Below are positions 53,791-61,462 of a stretch of DNA of 64,000 nt, in pieces; position 1 is the first letter of the stretch; each line of letters opens with the position of its first letter. The DNA comes from JABDMH01 sp965223165 (lineage in GTDB: Bacteria; Bacteroidota; Bacteroidia; Chitinophagales; Saprospiraceae), in NCBI GenBank assembly GCA_965223165.1, contig CBDCVQ010000016.1, forward strand, positions 434,001-498,000, read 5' to 3'. Made by a program: the position numbers and the translations under genes. The notes under the pieces were generated by a model. It was not told the origin of the DNA. It did not search any database and saw only the letters and a list, made by a program, of their open reading frames with translations.

Positions 53791-53811
53791 CTGACCTCAC
53801 AAACAGGTCAG
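53791..53811. promoter_or_regulatory. Perfect 7-bp inverted repeat
   Basis: CTGACCT-CACAAAC-AGGTCAG, a symmetrical site with a 7-nt centre, 8 bp before the TTG start of the minus-strand gene at 53783. It could be an operator or an attenuator hairpin; there is no T-run. Confidence 0.4.
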
Positions 53812-53877
53812 ATGTGGTAGATGGTTGAGCGTACATCATACAAGTGAATAGCTTGTGTTCTACTTCTACTGTTTTTT

Positions 53878-54143
53878 CTGAAAGTCATTCGCTGCCCCAG
53901 GGCCCGGATTCATCTAATTTTGGCATAAGAAATAGCAAGAGAGTGTAATTTTTTCTTCGAGCTCTACGGCATCAACTGTTGGTACATGACGTCTGATGTC
54001 AGTTTTTTTTCTGAAAGTCATTCGCTGCCCCAGGGCCCGGATTCATCTAATTTTGGCATAAGAAATAGCAAGAGAGTGTAATTTTTTCTTCGAGCTCTAC
54101 GGCATCAACTGTTGGTACATGACGTCTGATGTCAGTTTTTTTT
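53878..54143. repeat. Exact tandem duplication of 133 bp
   Basis: Two head-to-tail copies, 53878-54010 and 54011-54143, identical base for base including the closing run of eight T. The unit carries no coding frame. It lies directly downstream (on the minus strand) of an IS110 transposase fragment. Confidence 0.9.
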
Positions 54144-54181
54144 CCGGGGAGTTTAACCACCAAAAAAAGCCACGATCTTGT

Positions 54182-54811
54182 TTAGGACGTCTTTCTAAGT
54201 GCACTCAATTGTCTTTCCAACCTTTTGATTCTGCGCAATCTTCTAATCTCTAGGATTTTGGGGTCTGTAGTGTGAGGTTTGTAGGGCTGTTGATCACGAA
54301 GGACATGGTATGCAGCGGTCAAGATCTTATGCCCTATGGCAATGGTAGCCTTCTTCTTACCAATGCGTCGACTCAACATTCGATGTTTGGTGGCCAGTAC
54401 AGGATTGTTCTTTGTCCTTGATGCAACCCAGGCAGCTTCAACCAATGTTGTCTTTAGATGCTTGTTGCCGTGGGTGATGCGAGATGAGTACATCTTTCCT
54501 GCACTTTCGTTGTTTCCAGGACAAATGCCAGCCCAAGATGCTAGGTGCCCGTGTGATGGGAAGTGGGTCATGTCATCTCCAATCTCGGCTAAAATGCCAG
54601 CGGCAATCTGTGTAGACACTCCTGGAATCGTTTTCAGCAGATCCACTTCGGTTTTCATCAAGTCTAGATACTTATCCATCTGAGCTTCTATCTGAGCTAT
54701 TTGGTCGTTGATGTGTGAGATGGACTCAAGTATCAGCTTCAACATGAATCGATGATGGTCTGTTACTCTGCCTGTTAGTGCCTTTCGTAATTGATCCTTC
54801 TTATTTCTTAG
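54182..54811 (-). pseudogene. IS110-family transposase, C-terminal fragment
   Basis: The C-terminal Transposase_20 domain is well preserved: RGTLAK-like helix then GRVTDHHRFMLKLILESISH, TIPGVSTQIAAGILAEIGDD and SWAGICPGNNESAGKMYSSR. The catalytic N-terminal DEDD domain is missing: upstream of the in-frame start at 54745 the homology continues for about 20 residues (LRNKKDQLRKAL) and then stops at 54823 with TGA. The fragment ends abruptly near 54811, where a different sequence begins. So the element is dead. Confidence 0.85.
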
Positions 54812-54908
54812 AGACCACCACGCTCAACGATAATGGGAAATTGATCAACAGCCATAAGTCTATACGTTTAATTGGTACCAAGATACCGGGCTATAAGCCA
54901 AGACTTTC

Positions 54909-55451
54909 ATGGCTGTTGGTGATTTCCTAAATCATGCATGTTTTTTTCAGAAAAGGCAGGCAATCCCCAAGGTCCAATTGAATCCGAATCCTCAAAAGGA
55001 TCAGGATCGAGGTTCATCTGCACCCTGGATTGTCAGACTGTCAACCAACAATATTTTGGTTGATCAGGCCTTCGTATTTGAGGATTGGATCACAATCAAT
55101 ATGTTCGATGGCACTCCCATCGGTCGATATGGGGCCACCTTTGCACCACGTGTACCTGCCCGAGAAGATGTTGAGACCCTTGCCGAATACAGACAGGGTG
55201 GCTCACACGATTTCAAGGACAAAAGTCCTACGACCTATGTCCCATCGGACCAGCTTTTTAAAAAAATGAAATCTGATATCGATCTTTTCTTCGAGAGACA
55301 TAAGCCAAGCGTCTTTTTAATGACCACCTCAGTCTTAAGCCTAAAGGATGCCCCTCATGTCGGTAGTTTTCAAAATCGAGACTTCAAAGAAAATATGTTC
55401 GTCTATGCACAGCAGAAGGGAGTGATCTATCCCCAAGAAATTAGACAGTAA
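54909..55451 (+). CDS. Unknown protein, 180 residues, directly before an IS3 element
   Basis: Opens at an ATG at 54909 and stops at 55451, just before the left end of the IS3 element. Visible text includes WIVRLSTNNILVDQAFVFED, FDGTPIGRYGATFAPRVPAR and MKSDIDLFFERHKPSVFLMT. No signal peptide and no named domain. On the other side of the insertion the right flank of the element reads a basic tail QIVEIKERKRSKKKEM in one frame, which could be the original continuation, but the frame stops before the IS so this is only a hint. It may be a remnant. Confidence 0.45.
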   Translation: MAVGDFLNHACFFQKRQAIPKVQLNPNPQKDQDRGSSAPWIVRLSTNNILVDQAFVFEDWITINMFDGTPIGRYGATFAPRVPAREDVETLAEYRQGGSHDFKDKSPTTYVPSDQLFKKMKSDIDLFFERHKPSVFLMTTSVLSLKDAPHVGSFQNRDFKENMFVYAQQKGVIYPQEIRQ

Positions 55452-55486
55452 GATTAGTTAACTTTTAAGATAGAAATTTTACTGTT

Positions 55487-55759
55487 ATGAAAAGGAGAAG
55501 ATTTAGCGCAGAATTTAAGACAAGAGTAGTGTTGGATGCCCTCAAGGAGGGCATGACATCCCAGCAGTTAGCAGACAAACACAAGATACACCCACAGCAG
55601 ATAGCCAAATGGAAGCGGCACTTTTTAGCAGGAGCCAGCCAGGTATTTGAAGGGGGATTTAAGTCGGTCAAGAGCGAGCAAGAGAGTGAGCGCGATAAGC
55701 TGCTACAGGTGATTGGGCAGTTGAAGGTAGAGAATGAATTTCTTAAAAAAAAGCTTTAG
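55487..55759 (+). CDS. IS3-family transposase OrfA
   Basis: 90 residues with the helix-turn-helix of the IS3/IS911 type (RRRFSAEFKTRVVLDALKEG then SQQLADKHKIHPQQIAKWKR) and a C-terminal leucine-rich coiled coil (LLQVIGQLKVENEFLKKKL). It ends in the slippery site A_AAA_AAG at 55747-55753, where a -1 shift would join it to OrfB as a fusion transposase. OrfA stops with TAG at 55757. Confidence 0.92.
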   Translation: MKRRRFSAEFKTRVVLDALKEGMTSQQLADKHKIHPQQIAKWKRHFLAGASQVFEGGFKSVKSEQESERDKLLQVIGQLKVENEFLKKKL

Positions 55760-55761
55760 CC

Positions 55762-56628
55762 ATGCCGGTTGAACAACGTAAAAAGCTGGTAGACAAGGAC
55801 ATAGAGTTGAGCATAGTGCAGCAATGCATCCTTCTGAATCTGTGTAGATCCAGTCTGTACTATGAGCCTAAGGGAGAAGACGAATTGAACTTGCGACTGA
55901 TGCGGTTGATAGATGAACACTACCTGAAGTACCCATTCAAAGGAGCAGGTCGGATGCACACTTACTTGACCAAGGATCTGGGCTATAAGGTGAGTAAAAA
56001 TCGGATAGAGCGGCTGTATTACAAAGTCATGGGTTTGCGGTCCATCTTGCCAGGGCCACACACCTCCAAGCGCCACAAGGACCATAAGGTCTACCCATAC
56101 CTATTGCGAGACCTGGACATAACCAAGTCTAATCAAGTATGGGCCATGGACATCACTTACATTCCGATGCAACGAGGATATATGTATCTGACAGCGATCA
56201 TAGATTTGCACAGTAGGATGGTGCTCACCTGGTCGTTGTCTAACACCATGGACGCCCAGTGGTGTGCGCAAGTGTATACCCAAGCGGTACAGGACTATGG
56301 AGCCCCCAAGATCATAAACACCGACCAAGGCAGTCAATTTACCAGCACGGTCTTCACAGAGGCAGTCATGGCATCAGGAGCCAAGCTAAGCATGGATGGC
56401 AAGGGCCGAGCAACAGACAATGCCTTTATAGAGCGATTATGGCGCAGTCTAAAGTATGAACATGTGTACATATACGCATACCACACCGTCCAGCAGCTAC
56501 AGCAAGGGCTTGAAGACTACATCAGCTACTACAATGGCAATAGACGACACACAGCCATTGATGATAGATATCCACAAGAAGTCTATCTGTCGGCTCTGTC
56601 AGAACAACAGAAAAAACCAGCAGCCTAA
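55762..56628 (+). CDS. IS3-family transposase OrfB (DDE integrase)
   Basis: 288 residues with an HTH_21 helix region and an rve integrase core. The DDE triad is seen as WAMDITYIPMQRGYMYLTAI, then IINTDQGSQFTSTVFTEAVM, then DNAFIERLWRSLKYEHVYIY. The final YYNGNRRHTAIDDRYPQEVY is the usual end. ATG at 55762; translation by frameshift from OrfA is also expected, reading through ALAM before this Met. Full length and intact. Confidence 0.93.
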   Translation: MPVEQRKKLVDKDIELSIVQQCILLNLCRSSLYYEPKGEDELNLRLMRLIDEHYLKYPFKGAGRMHTYLTKDLGYKVSKNRIERLYYKVMGLRSILPGPHTSKRHKDHKVYPYLLRDLDITKSNQVWAMDITYIPMQRGYMYLTAIIDLHSRMVLTWSLSNTMDAQWCAQVYTQAVQDYGAPKIINTDQGSQFTSTVFTEAVMASGAKLSMDGKGRATDNAFIERLWRSLKYEHVYIYAYHTVQQLQQGLEDYISYYNGNRRHTAIDDRYPQEVYLSALSEQQKKPAA

Positions 56629-56748
56629 AAGTTATCAACAATCAGATTGTGGAAATTAAAGAAAGAAAAAGAAGCAAAAAGAAAGAAATGTAATGATGGT
56701 GTCGATGATCTTATTTTTAAATTTATCTGTCTGAAGGATTGGGGTTAG

Positions 56749-57405
56749 TTCAGAGTACCATACTTCTTAATAGTCTATGATGCCAAGATCCAGCATGGGC
56801 CAATGGACCAAGATTCCTGTCTTGCCATATTTGGCGAAAGTGCAAGAGGGGAAGAACTGACCAAGTTACATGTGAGCGGCTTTCATGTGCTTCTTCAGCA
56901 GATTGCAGAAGGTCACATTGTGCTGATTATCACAAGGAAGGATGGAAGCCTCAATAATATTGATGGCGATGAGACCACACGGGCCGGATTACTGTACAAG
57001 AAGATAAAGACCATGTCCCTTCCAAAATAATAGTGACCCTCTGAAGATACAAGTGCTGGAAGCTCATGAGCGTAGGCTCAGGATCTTTATGGCTTCTCCC
57101 GACCAGCCCGAATTGGGCAATAAAAGTGACATCCTGAAAAAGCTCGTCCGTGCTGAGACTACCACAACTCCGATTACCTTCTACTTGCCCACATCCACCT
57201 AACAGCACATCCACATTCCAGACATTGCCGAACGGTCGCAGGTCTTACCTATGGGCTTTCGTTCCTGTTTTCGATCAACAAATTCACATTTGGTGTAGCT
57301 GCAGGCGTCGACCGACCCTTTGGCCATGCCGCCGAGAGAAACAATTGGGTCTACCATGATCAGGAATGGTTTGGCTTCATCATCGGGTTCAACTTCCTTA
57401 AATAG
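56749..57405 (+). pseudogene. Decayed gene with several frame breaks; barrel-like C-terminus
   Basis: Three stretches of coding-like sequence in changing frames. First (56749-57030): FRVPYFLIVYDAKIQHGPMD, then DQDSCLAIFGESARGEELTK, then GSLNNIDGDETTRAG and a stop. Second (from about 57032): NSDPLKIQVLEAHERRLRIF, then MASPDQPELGNKSDILKKL, then a stop at 57199. Third (57235-57405): VAGLTYGLSFLFSINKFTFG and VAAGVDRPFGHAAERNNWVY, ending EWFGFIIGFNFLK, which has the alternating pattern of an outer-membrane barrel end. The whole could be one gene or two, now broken. No ATG is found at the beginning. Confidence 0.55.
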
Positions 57406-57806
57406 CCCGATATGGATCGAAAGTTTGACTACCTCCCTTCGTCAAGAGCCATTGTATCTCGGTACAGTGGAGAGCCTATGGCACGCAGATTCCGATGTTT
57501 CGGTATACCGATCGTTCGCGTTGCCACACAAACCCAGTCCACTTGTTAATCAAAAGGTACCTACATCTTTCGGCCTCTGACTCAACCAGCACTTATGCCT
57601 CCAAGATCTCATCTCATTTTCCCATTACGAATCTGTACCACGAAGCAAGCTACCATGTCCACGCGGGTTTCTGAGCAACAAAGGTGGAGAATAGGGTAGG
57701 AGATCTTGGGCTCCTGTCTCCTTCTGACCACCGGTAGGAGAAATCGAATCTTATCTGCGTTTGAGCATAGTACCTTTAAAGTTTTCGTTAACCAAAACAT
57801 CTCACC
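57406..57806. other. Gene-free debris stretch
   Basis: About 400 bp between the decayed gene and the GDISVEGTS protein. Short open frames exist but none looks coding to me. I see no repeat of note. Confidence 0.45.
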
Positions 57807-58183
57807 ATGTCGAAGTCATCGAACGATACGCCTCGTATAAAACTGTCCGCCCAAGAATTTCTAGAGCTTTGGGAAACCACCGATCCGTTAAAGCTTGAGG
57901 AGAAAGGTGTCCGACTGGAGAATGATTGGAAAAGTGAACCTGTCTGGGTCTTTGAGAACATTGACGTTGAACAAGAGATCGTTGTTGCCGACGGCAAAAC
58001 TATGGGTAATCTTTCATTAAAAAGTGGCACTAAATCTCATGGCATCAGTGTGGAGAAGGGAGCAACCTCTGCGACATCAGCGTGGAGGGAACATCTGGTG
58101 ACATCAGCGTGGAGGGGACCTCTGGCGACTACTGCACTAATAGTCTTCAGCAAGCCCGCCTAAGCAGGTCCTGCTTCAAGTGA
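57807..58183 (+). CDS. Small protein with GDISVEGTS repeats, frameshifted, unknown function
   Basis: Begins MSKSSNDTPRIKLSAQEFLE, then LEEKGVRLENDWKSEPVWVF, ENIDVEQEIVVADGKTMGNL, SLKSGTKSHGISVEKGATS. The annotated frame then breaks after GATS into ATSAWREHLVTSAW. Inserting one G at 58071 (TCTGCG to TCTGGCG) gives GDISVEGTS twice in a row, GDYCTNSLQQARL and a stop at 58183, 125 residues. The unit GDISVEGTS (and the diverged GISVEKGATS) is a 9-residue repeat suggestive of a beta-helix or similar solenoid. It stands 48 bp upstream of the H-type lectin gene. Confidence 0.6.
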
Positions 58184-58231
58184 TCCTAGGGACTCTTATG
58201 AGCGAATAACTACTAACTAAAAATAGGCAAA

Positions 58232-58540
58232 GTGAGAGTAACATCTGGAAGAGTTTACAGAGACCGAAACTCCCCGGGTTTCGATCTATTTGGTCCAATA
58301 GATTCTGACCACAAGGAGGAGATTATAAGTGTGCCCTTCAACGCCGACCTCCTAGGCAACGATGTCAAGGTAGTCTTGGGAATTGATGCAATAGACACCT
58401 ACTCGGCAAAAAGGGGCGAAGCACGAGTTAATGTCACTGCACGCAATATTTCCAAGGAGGGCTTTGATCTCAAAATAACTGTATGGAGGGATGGAGGAAT
58501 AAATTTCATAGGTGTCAGCTATCTGGCATATTCAGTATGA
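58232..58540 (+). CDS. H-type lectin domain protein
   Basis: 102 residues, starting at GTG (58232). The H-type lectin domain (animal agglutinin-type) covers about residues 32-100: ISVPFNADLLGNDVKVVLGI, then EARVNVTARNISKEGFDLKI, TVWRDGGINFIGVSYLAYSV. The first part (TSGRVYRDRNSPGFDLFGPI) is like the linker seen before this domain in phage or toxin proteins. Such domains bind N-acetylgalactosamine-type sugars. No signal peptide. It may be a single-domain lectin or the tail of a lost larger gene. Confidence 0.78.
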   Translation: MRVTSGRVYRDRNSPGFDLFGPIDSDHKEEIISVPFNADLLGNDVKVVLGIDAIDTYSAKRGEARVNVTARNISKEGFDLKITVWRDGGINFIGVSYLAYSV

Positions 58541-58678
58541 CAAGCAGCTTCTTTCTCCAGTAGCGGCATTCGGTGCGCACATGTAGTAATTGGCTGCAGT
58601 TGTGGCTGCATATTCGCCCACAGTGTTGAGGGCATCTAGCTTTTCCAGCTCTGTTGTGCGAAGACTCCAATCTAACTG
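58532..58678 (-). pseudogene. Gene fragment on the opposite strand, no start
   Basis: Too short for usual gene finding. Minus strand from about 58678 to a TGA at 58532-58534 reads QLDWSLRTTELEKLDALNTV, then GEYAATTAANYYMCAPNAAT and GERSCLSY. The composition is plausible for the tail of a protein, but upstream it runs into a stop (TAA) within four codons. It overlaps the end of the lectin gene (convergent). Function unknown; a remnant in the decayed zone. Confidence 0.32.
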
Positions 58679-58785
58679 GGGCCCCCAAAATTACAGTTCA
58701 GGCAGTTATTCGAGATTACCTTAGTTCCGAAATATACCCAGTACTCACCTAAGCACAGATTTTCGCTTGACACAAAGCTCCATCT

Positions 58786-59379
58786 TTAATTCCCAGCCGA
58801 TTCCAGGTCAATGGACATCATATCATAAACATGGCTTCTCTTAAATCGAACTTGAACCCAATCTGCCCCGACTTTCACATCTTCCTTGACTTTCGAAAGA
58901 TCTACTTCTCCGTTCACCTTAAGCATCGTAACTTTTCCAGGCATCCGAATTTTGATAGAAGAAAAAGCACTAATCAAGCCGTGTGCCTTTTCTACTCTAA
59001 ATGACACCTTGTGCTTTGACTCCAGTCCATTGCTTTGATGTATGTCAATCCAATTTGAAAAGTGATCTATGTCGGCCGCCTTATGAAATTCCCACAAGAA
59101 ATCCTCTAGGTTCTTGGGTTCATCAAAAGCCAAAAAGACTAGATGTTCATACCAATCCTTACGAGAAGTTTCCCTAGAGTCAATATTCACTTGCACATCT
59201 TCGGCCTCAAGCTTACTTACCAGTTTTGAATAGCCACTCTGAGCGGATTTGAATACAATTTGAATTCGACCTGAATGATCTTCATACAATTCAAAATCAA
59301 CTGTCTCCAAAAAACCAAAAGGACCAAAATTACATATCGACAAAGAGAATACCAGGTGAATAACTAGGATAAGACTCAT
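58786..59379 (-). CDS. Exported protein of unknown function, 197 residues
   Basis: ATG at 59379 followed by a hydrophobic leader (MSLILVIHLVFSLSICNFGP). The mature part is charged and mostly beta/alpha mixed (VDFELYEDHSGRIQIVFKSA, then EPKNLEDFLWEFHKAADIDH and HKVSFRVEKAHGLISAFSSI). No named family. It lies at the edge of the accessory zone, with no partner nearby. Confidence 0.7.
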   Translation of the reverse strand: MSLILVIHLVFSLSICNFGPFGFLETVDFELYEDHSGRIQIVFKSAQSGYSKLVSKLEAEDVQVNIDSRETSRKDWYEHLVFLAFDEPKNLEDFLWEFHKAADIDHFSNWIDIHQSNGLESKHKVSFRVEKAHGLISAFSSIKIRMPGKVTMLKVNGEVDLSKVKEDVKVGADWVQVRFKRSHVYDMMSIDLESAGN

Positions 59380-59713
59380 ATCACACTTTATTAGAGAACG
59401 TGTGACTGCGGTGCATTGCTCCCTGTGGGGTGTGAGCTGATTTGCAGAAAATACTGCGAACAGTTGATCCTAAAAAAGACCCAGTACTTGCACGCGAAGG
59501 GTTTAGAGTTAGCCAAATTTCTACTTTGTTACACTCCGATGAGTGACATATTTACTGCGCCTAGCGACAATGGCTCCAGGTCCGCACAGCTCATCGTCAG
59601 TGGTCAAATCATCTCCATCTATCTACTTTGTTAAATGAACTACTTAACATAATATTAATTATGGGCAAATAGTACCCCAGAACTTATCCCGCAGACAGCT
59701 ACCTTCATATCTC
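59380..59713. other. Gene-free stretch
   Basis: 334 bp between the exported protein and the YkgJ-like gene. A 72-codon frame (59416-59634) has no coding character. No promoter box of note. Confidence 0.5.
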
Positions 59714-60193
59714 ATGAAGTATCCGCTGCCTACACTTGTCACCGCTGCCACCGATTTTAAGGCTGCCCATCGTCACTCGCTGGCGGAACAACGAGCCTGC
59801 ACGGACCTAGATCAGCGAATGCAGCAGCTGCACGATGAGGTGTTTGCTGAGGTCAAGTGCCTCCAGTGTGCGAACTGCTGTCGCACAACTGGACCGCTAT
59901 TCACGCAACAAGACATTGAGCGCATCGCGGCTCACCTTGCGCAACCGGTTGGCCACTTCATCAGGGAGTACCTTCAGATGGATGAAGACGGCGATTTTGT
60001 CTTGCAAACAACACCCTGTGCATTTCTGTCAACTGATGACAACACCTGTAGCATCTATGCCATCCGCCCGGACGCTTGTCGGGACTACCCACATACGCAT
60101 CGGGCCAATCAGCAATCGATCTTTGACCTCACCTTGAAAAATGCGGAGGTTTGTCCGGCCGTCCTGGAGATACTCGACCGGCTGGTATCTTAA
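59714..60193 (+). CDS. YkgJ-family cysteine-cluster protein
   Basis: 159 residues. Metal-binding cysteines are in KCLQCANCCRTTGPLF, TTPCAFLSTDDNTCSIYAIR and PDACRDYPHTH, the family signature for a zinc- or iron-sulfur-binding cluster. The rest is helical. Its role in the cell is unclear. It ends 51 bp before the nucleoid-associated protein gene on the same strand. Confidence 0.9.
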   Translation: MKYPLPTLVTAATDFKAAHRHSLAEQRACTDLDQRMQQLHDEVFAEVKCLQCANCCRTTGPLFTQQDIERIAAHLAQPVGHFIREYLQMDEDGDFVLQTTPCAFLSTDDNTCSIYAIRPDACRDYPHTHRANQQSIFDLTLKNAEVCPAVLEILDRLVS

Positions 60194-60244
60194 TCCCTCC
60201 ATGGTAGTCTTCCTCAGATTGTCACGCTGCGTATATTAGCACAT

Positions 60245-61288
60245 ATGAACTTAGCAATTGAACAACTCAAGGCCATCTCCGTACACCGGGTGGGCAATCG
60301 CTACCGGGAGGAGCCGCTCGTACTCAGTCAGATGCCTTCACAAGTAAGCGAAGATGTGTTGGAGCAAGAACTGCTGTCCTACTTTCTCGGCCATTTTGAG
60401 CAGGCGCTGCATTATCACTTCTCCGGCAGTCTCTCGGGACCTGATATGAACACGGTCTTTTCCGCTGCGGCGGAGATTTTTGAGCGTCCGGAAGACCTTC
60501 ATCGGGTCTCGGTAGATCTTGCTCGACGGCTGCACGAACTATCGGATCATCAGGCCATTAAGTCGGGCGACTTCTACGTGGCCTTGATCTCTGATGTCAT
60601 GATTGAAGACGAGGTGACCGAGGCACTCGCCATCTTTAAAGCCGAGTCCAGAGATCGCTTCCTCAGTCTGGCCAAGGAAAACGGTACCTACCAAATCTCC
60701 ATGGGAGAAGGCACCTTCACCGGGAAGGTAGATAAGGGATGCCTGATCTATAATACGGACCGGGAGCAAGGATATCATGTCCGGGCCATCGATAGCAACC
60801 GCGGCCCCTCTCCCGCGCAGTACTGGATCCATGAGTTTCTCGGCCTGCAACAACGGGTGGACAGCTACTATCATACCCAGCACGTGATGGATCTAACCCA
60901 GGATTTCATCAAGTCGCGACTGCCCCGAGAAGTGCCGCTGGAGAAAGTGGACCAAGCTGACTTGCTGAATCGATCACTGGACTACTTCAAAGGCAGAAGT
61001 CAATACGATGAGCAGGAATTCGCCGACGAAGTATTTCAGGATGTGGAAATCGCAGACGCGTTTGGCGAATTTCGGGACGACTACCGGGCGAGGAACCAAC
61101 TGCAGATCGAGCCCGGATTCGATCTCCATGGCGATGCCGTCAAGAAGCAAGCCAGCGGTTTTCGCAGCGTACTGAAACTCGACCGAAACTTTCACATCTA
61201 CATTCATGGCGATCGCAGACTGATTGAAAAGGGCGTGGACGAACATGGAAGAAAATTTTACCGCATTTTCTACCAAGAAGAATCATAG
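60245..61288 (+). CDS. Nucleoid-associated protein (YejK/NdpA-like)
   Basis: 347 residues. Recognised by LAIEQLKAISVHRVGNRYRE, YFLGHFEQALHYHFSG, GDFYVALISDVMIEDEVTEA, LGLQQRVDSYYHTQHVMDLT and the C-terminal FRSVLKLDRNFHIYIHGDR with RLIEKGVDEHGRKFYRIFY. Members bind DNA or sit on the nucleoid. The TAG stop at 61286-61288 forms the tip of the following repeat element. Confidence 0.88.
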   Translation: MNLAIEQLKAISVHRVGNRYREEPLVLSQMPSQVSEDVLEQELLSYFLGHFEQALHYHFSGSLSGPDMNTVFSAAAEIFERPEDLHRVSVDLARRLHELSDHQAIKSGDFYVALISDVMIEDEVTEALAIFKAESRDRFLSLAKENGTYQISMGEGTFTGKVDKGCLIYNTDREQGYHVRAIDSNRGPSPAQYWIHEFLGLQQRVDSYYHTQHVMDLTQDFIKSRLPREVPLEKVDQADLLNRSLDYFKGRSQYDEQEFADEVFQDVEIADAFGEFRDDYRARNQLQIEPGFDLHGDAVKKQASGFRSVLKLDRNFHIYIHGDRRLIEKGVDEHGRKFYRIFYQEES

Positions 61289-61455
61289 TGTTTCGTCTGA
61301 CAAATAACTGCACACCCTGGCTGTCTCTTTTGCACCTGCTCTTCATCGTCCAAAGCCTTACAGAGCGGGCGCTGAGCGCGGTTTGGCTTCTTCTGATCAG
61401 GCACAAAATGGGTTCAGCCAGATCGTACTTATTTATCAAAATGAAACACTACTAG
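61286..61455. repeat. Short inverted-end intergenic element, family A, copy 2
   Basis: About 170 bp; the left tip is TAGTGTTTCG, whose TAG is the stop codon of the preceding gene, and the right tip is TGAAACACTACTAG. Imperfect inverted ends run for about 23 bp and finish in AAATAA at each side. The body matches copy 1 at 3475-3654. It leaves only 7 bp before the glycosylase ATG at 61463, so it probably holds that gene's promoter or leader. Confidence 0.72.
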
Positions 61456-61462
61456 GCCCGAC

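Larger units (their letters stand above)
55455..56640 (+). mobile_element. Complete IS3-family insertion sequence
   Basis: Two overlapping frames (OrfA and OrfB) with a programmed -1 frameshift site and inverted ends. Left end region reads GTTAACTTTTAAG (near 55457), right end reads GATAACTTTTAGG on the other strand (near 56623-56638), so roughly 11 of 13 bases match. Exact element tips and the target duplication could not be settled: AGATT is seen on both sides (55452-55456 and 56644-56648). Apart from that the element looks intact and may be active. Confidence 0.85.

Noticed and set aside
59416..59634. A 72-codon frame
   Set aside because: No ribosome site, no domain and composition unlike its neighbours; taken as chance.
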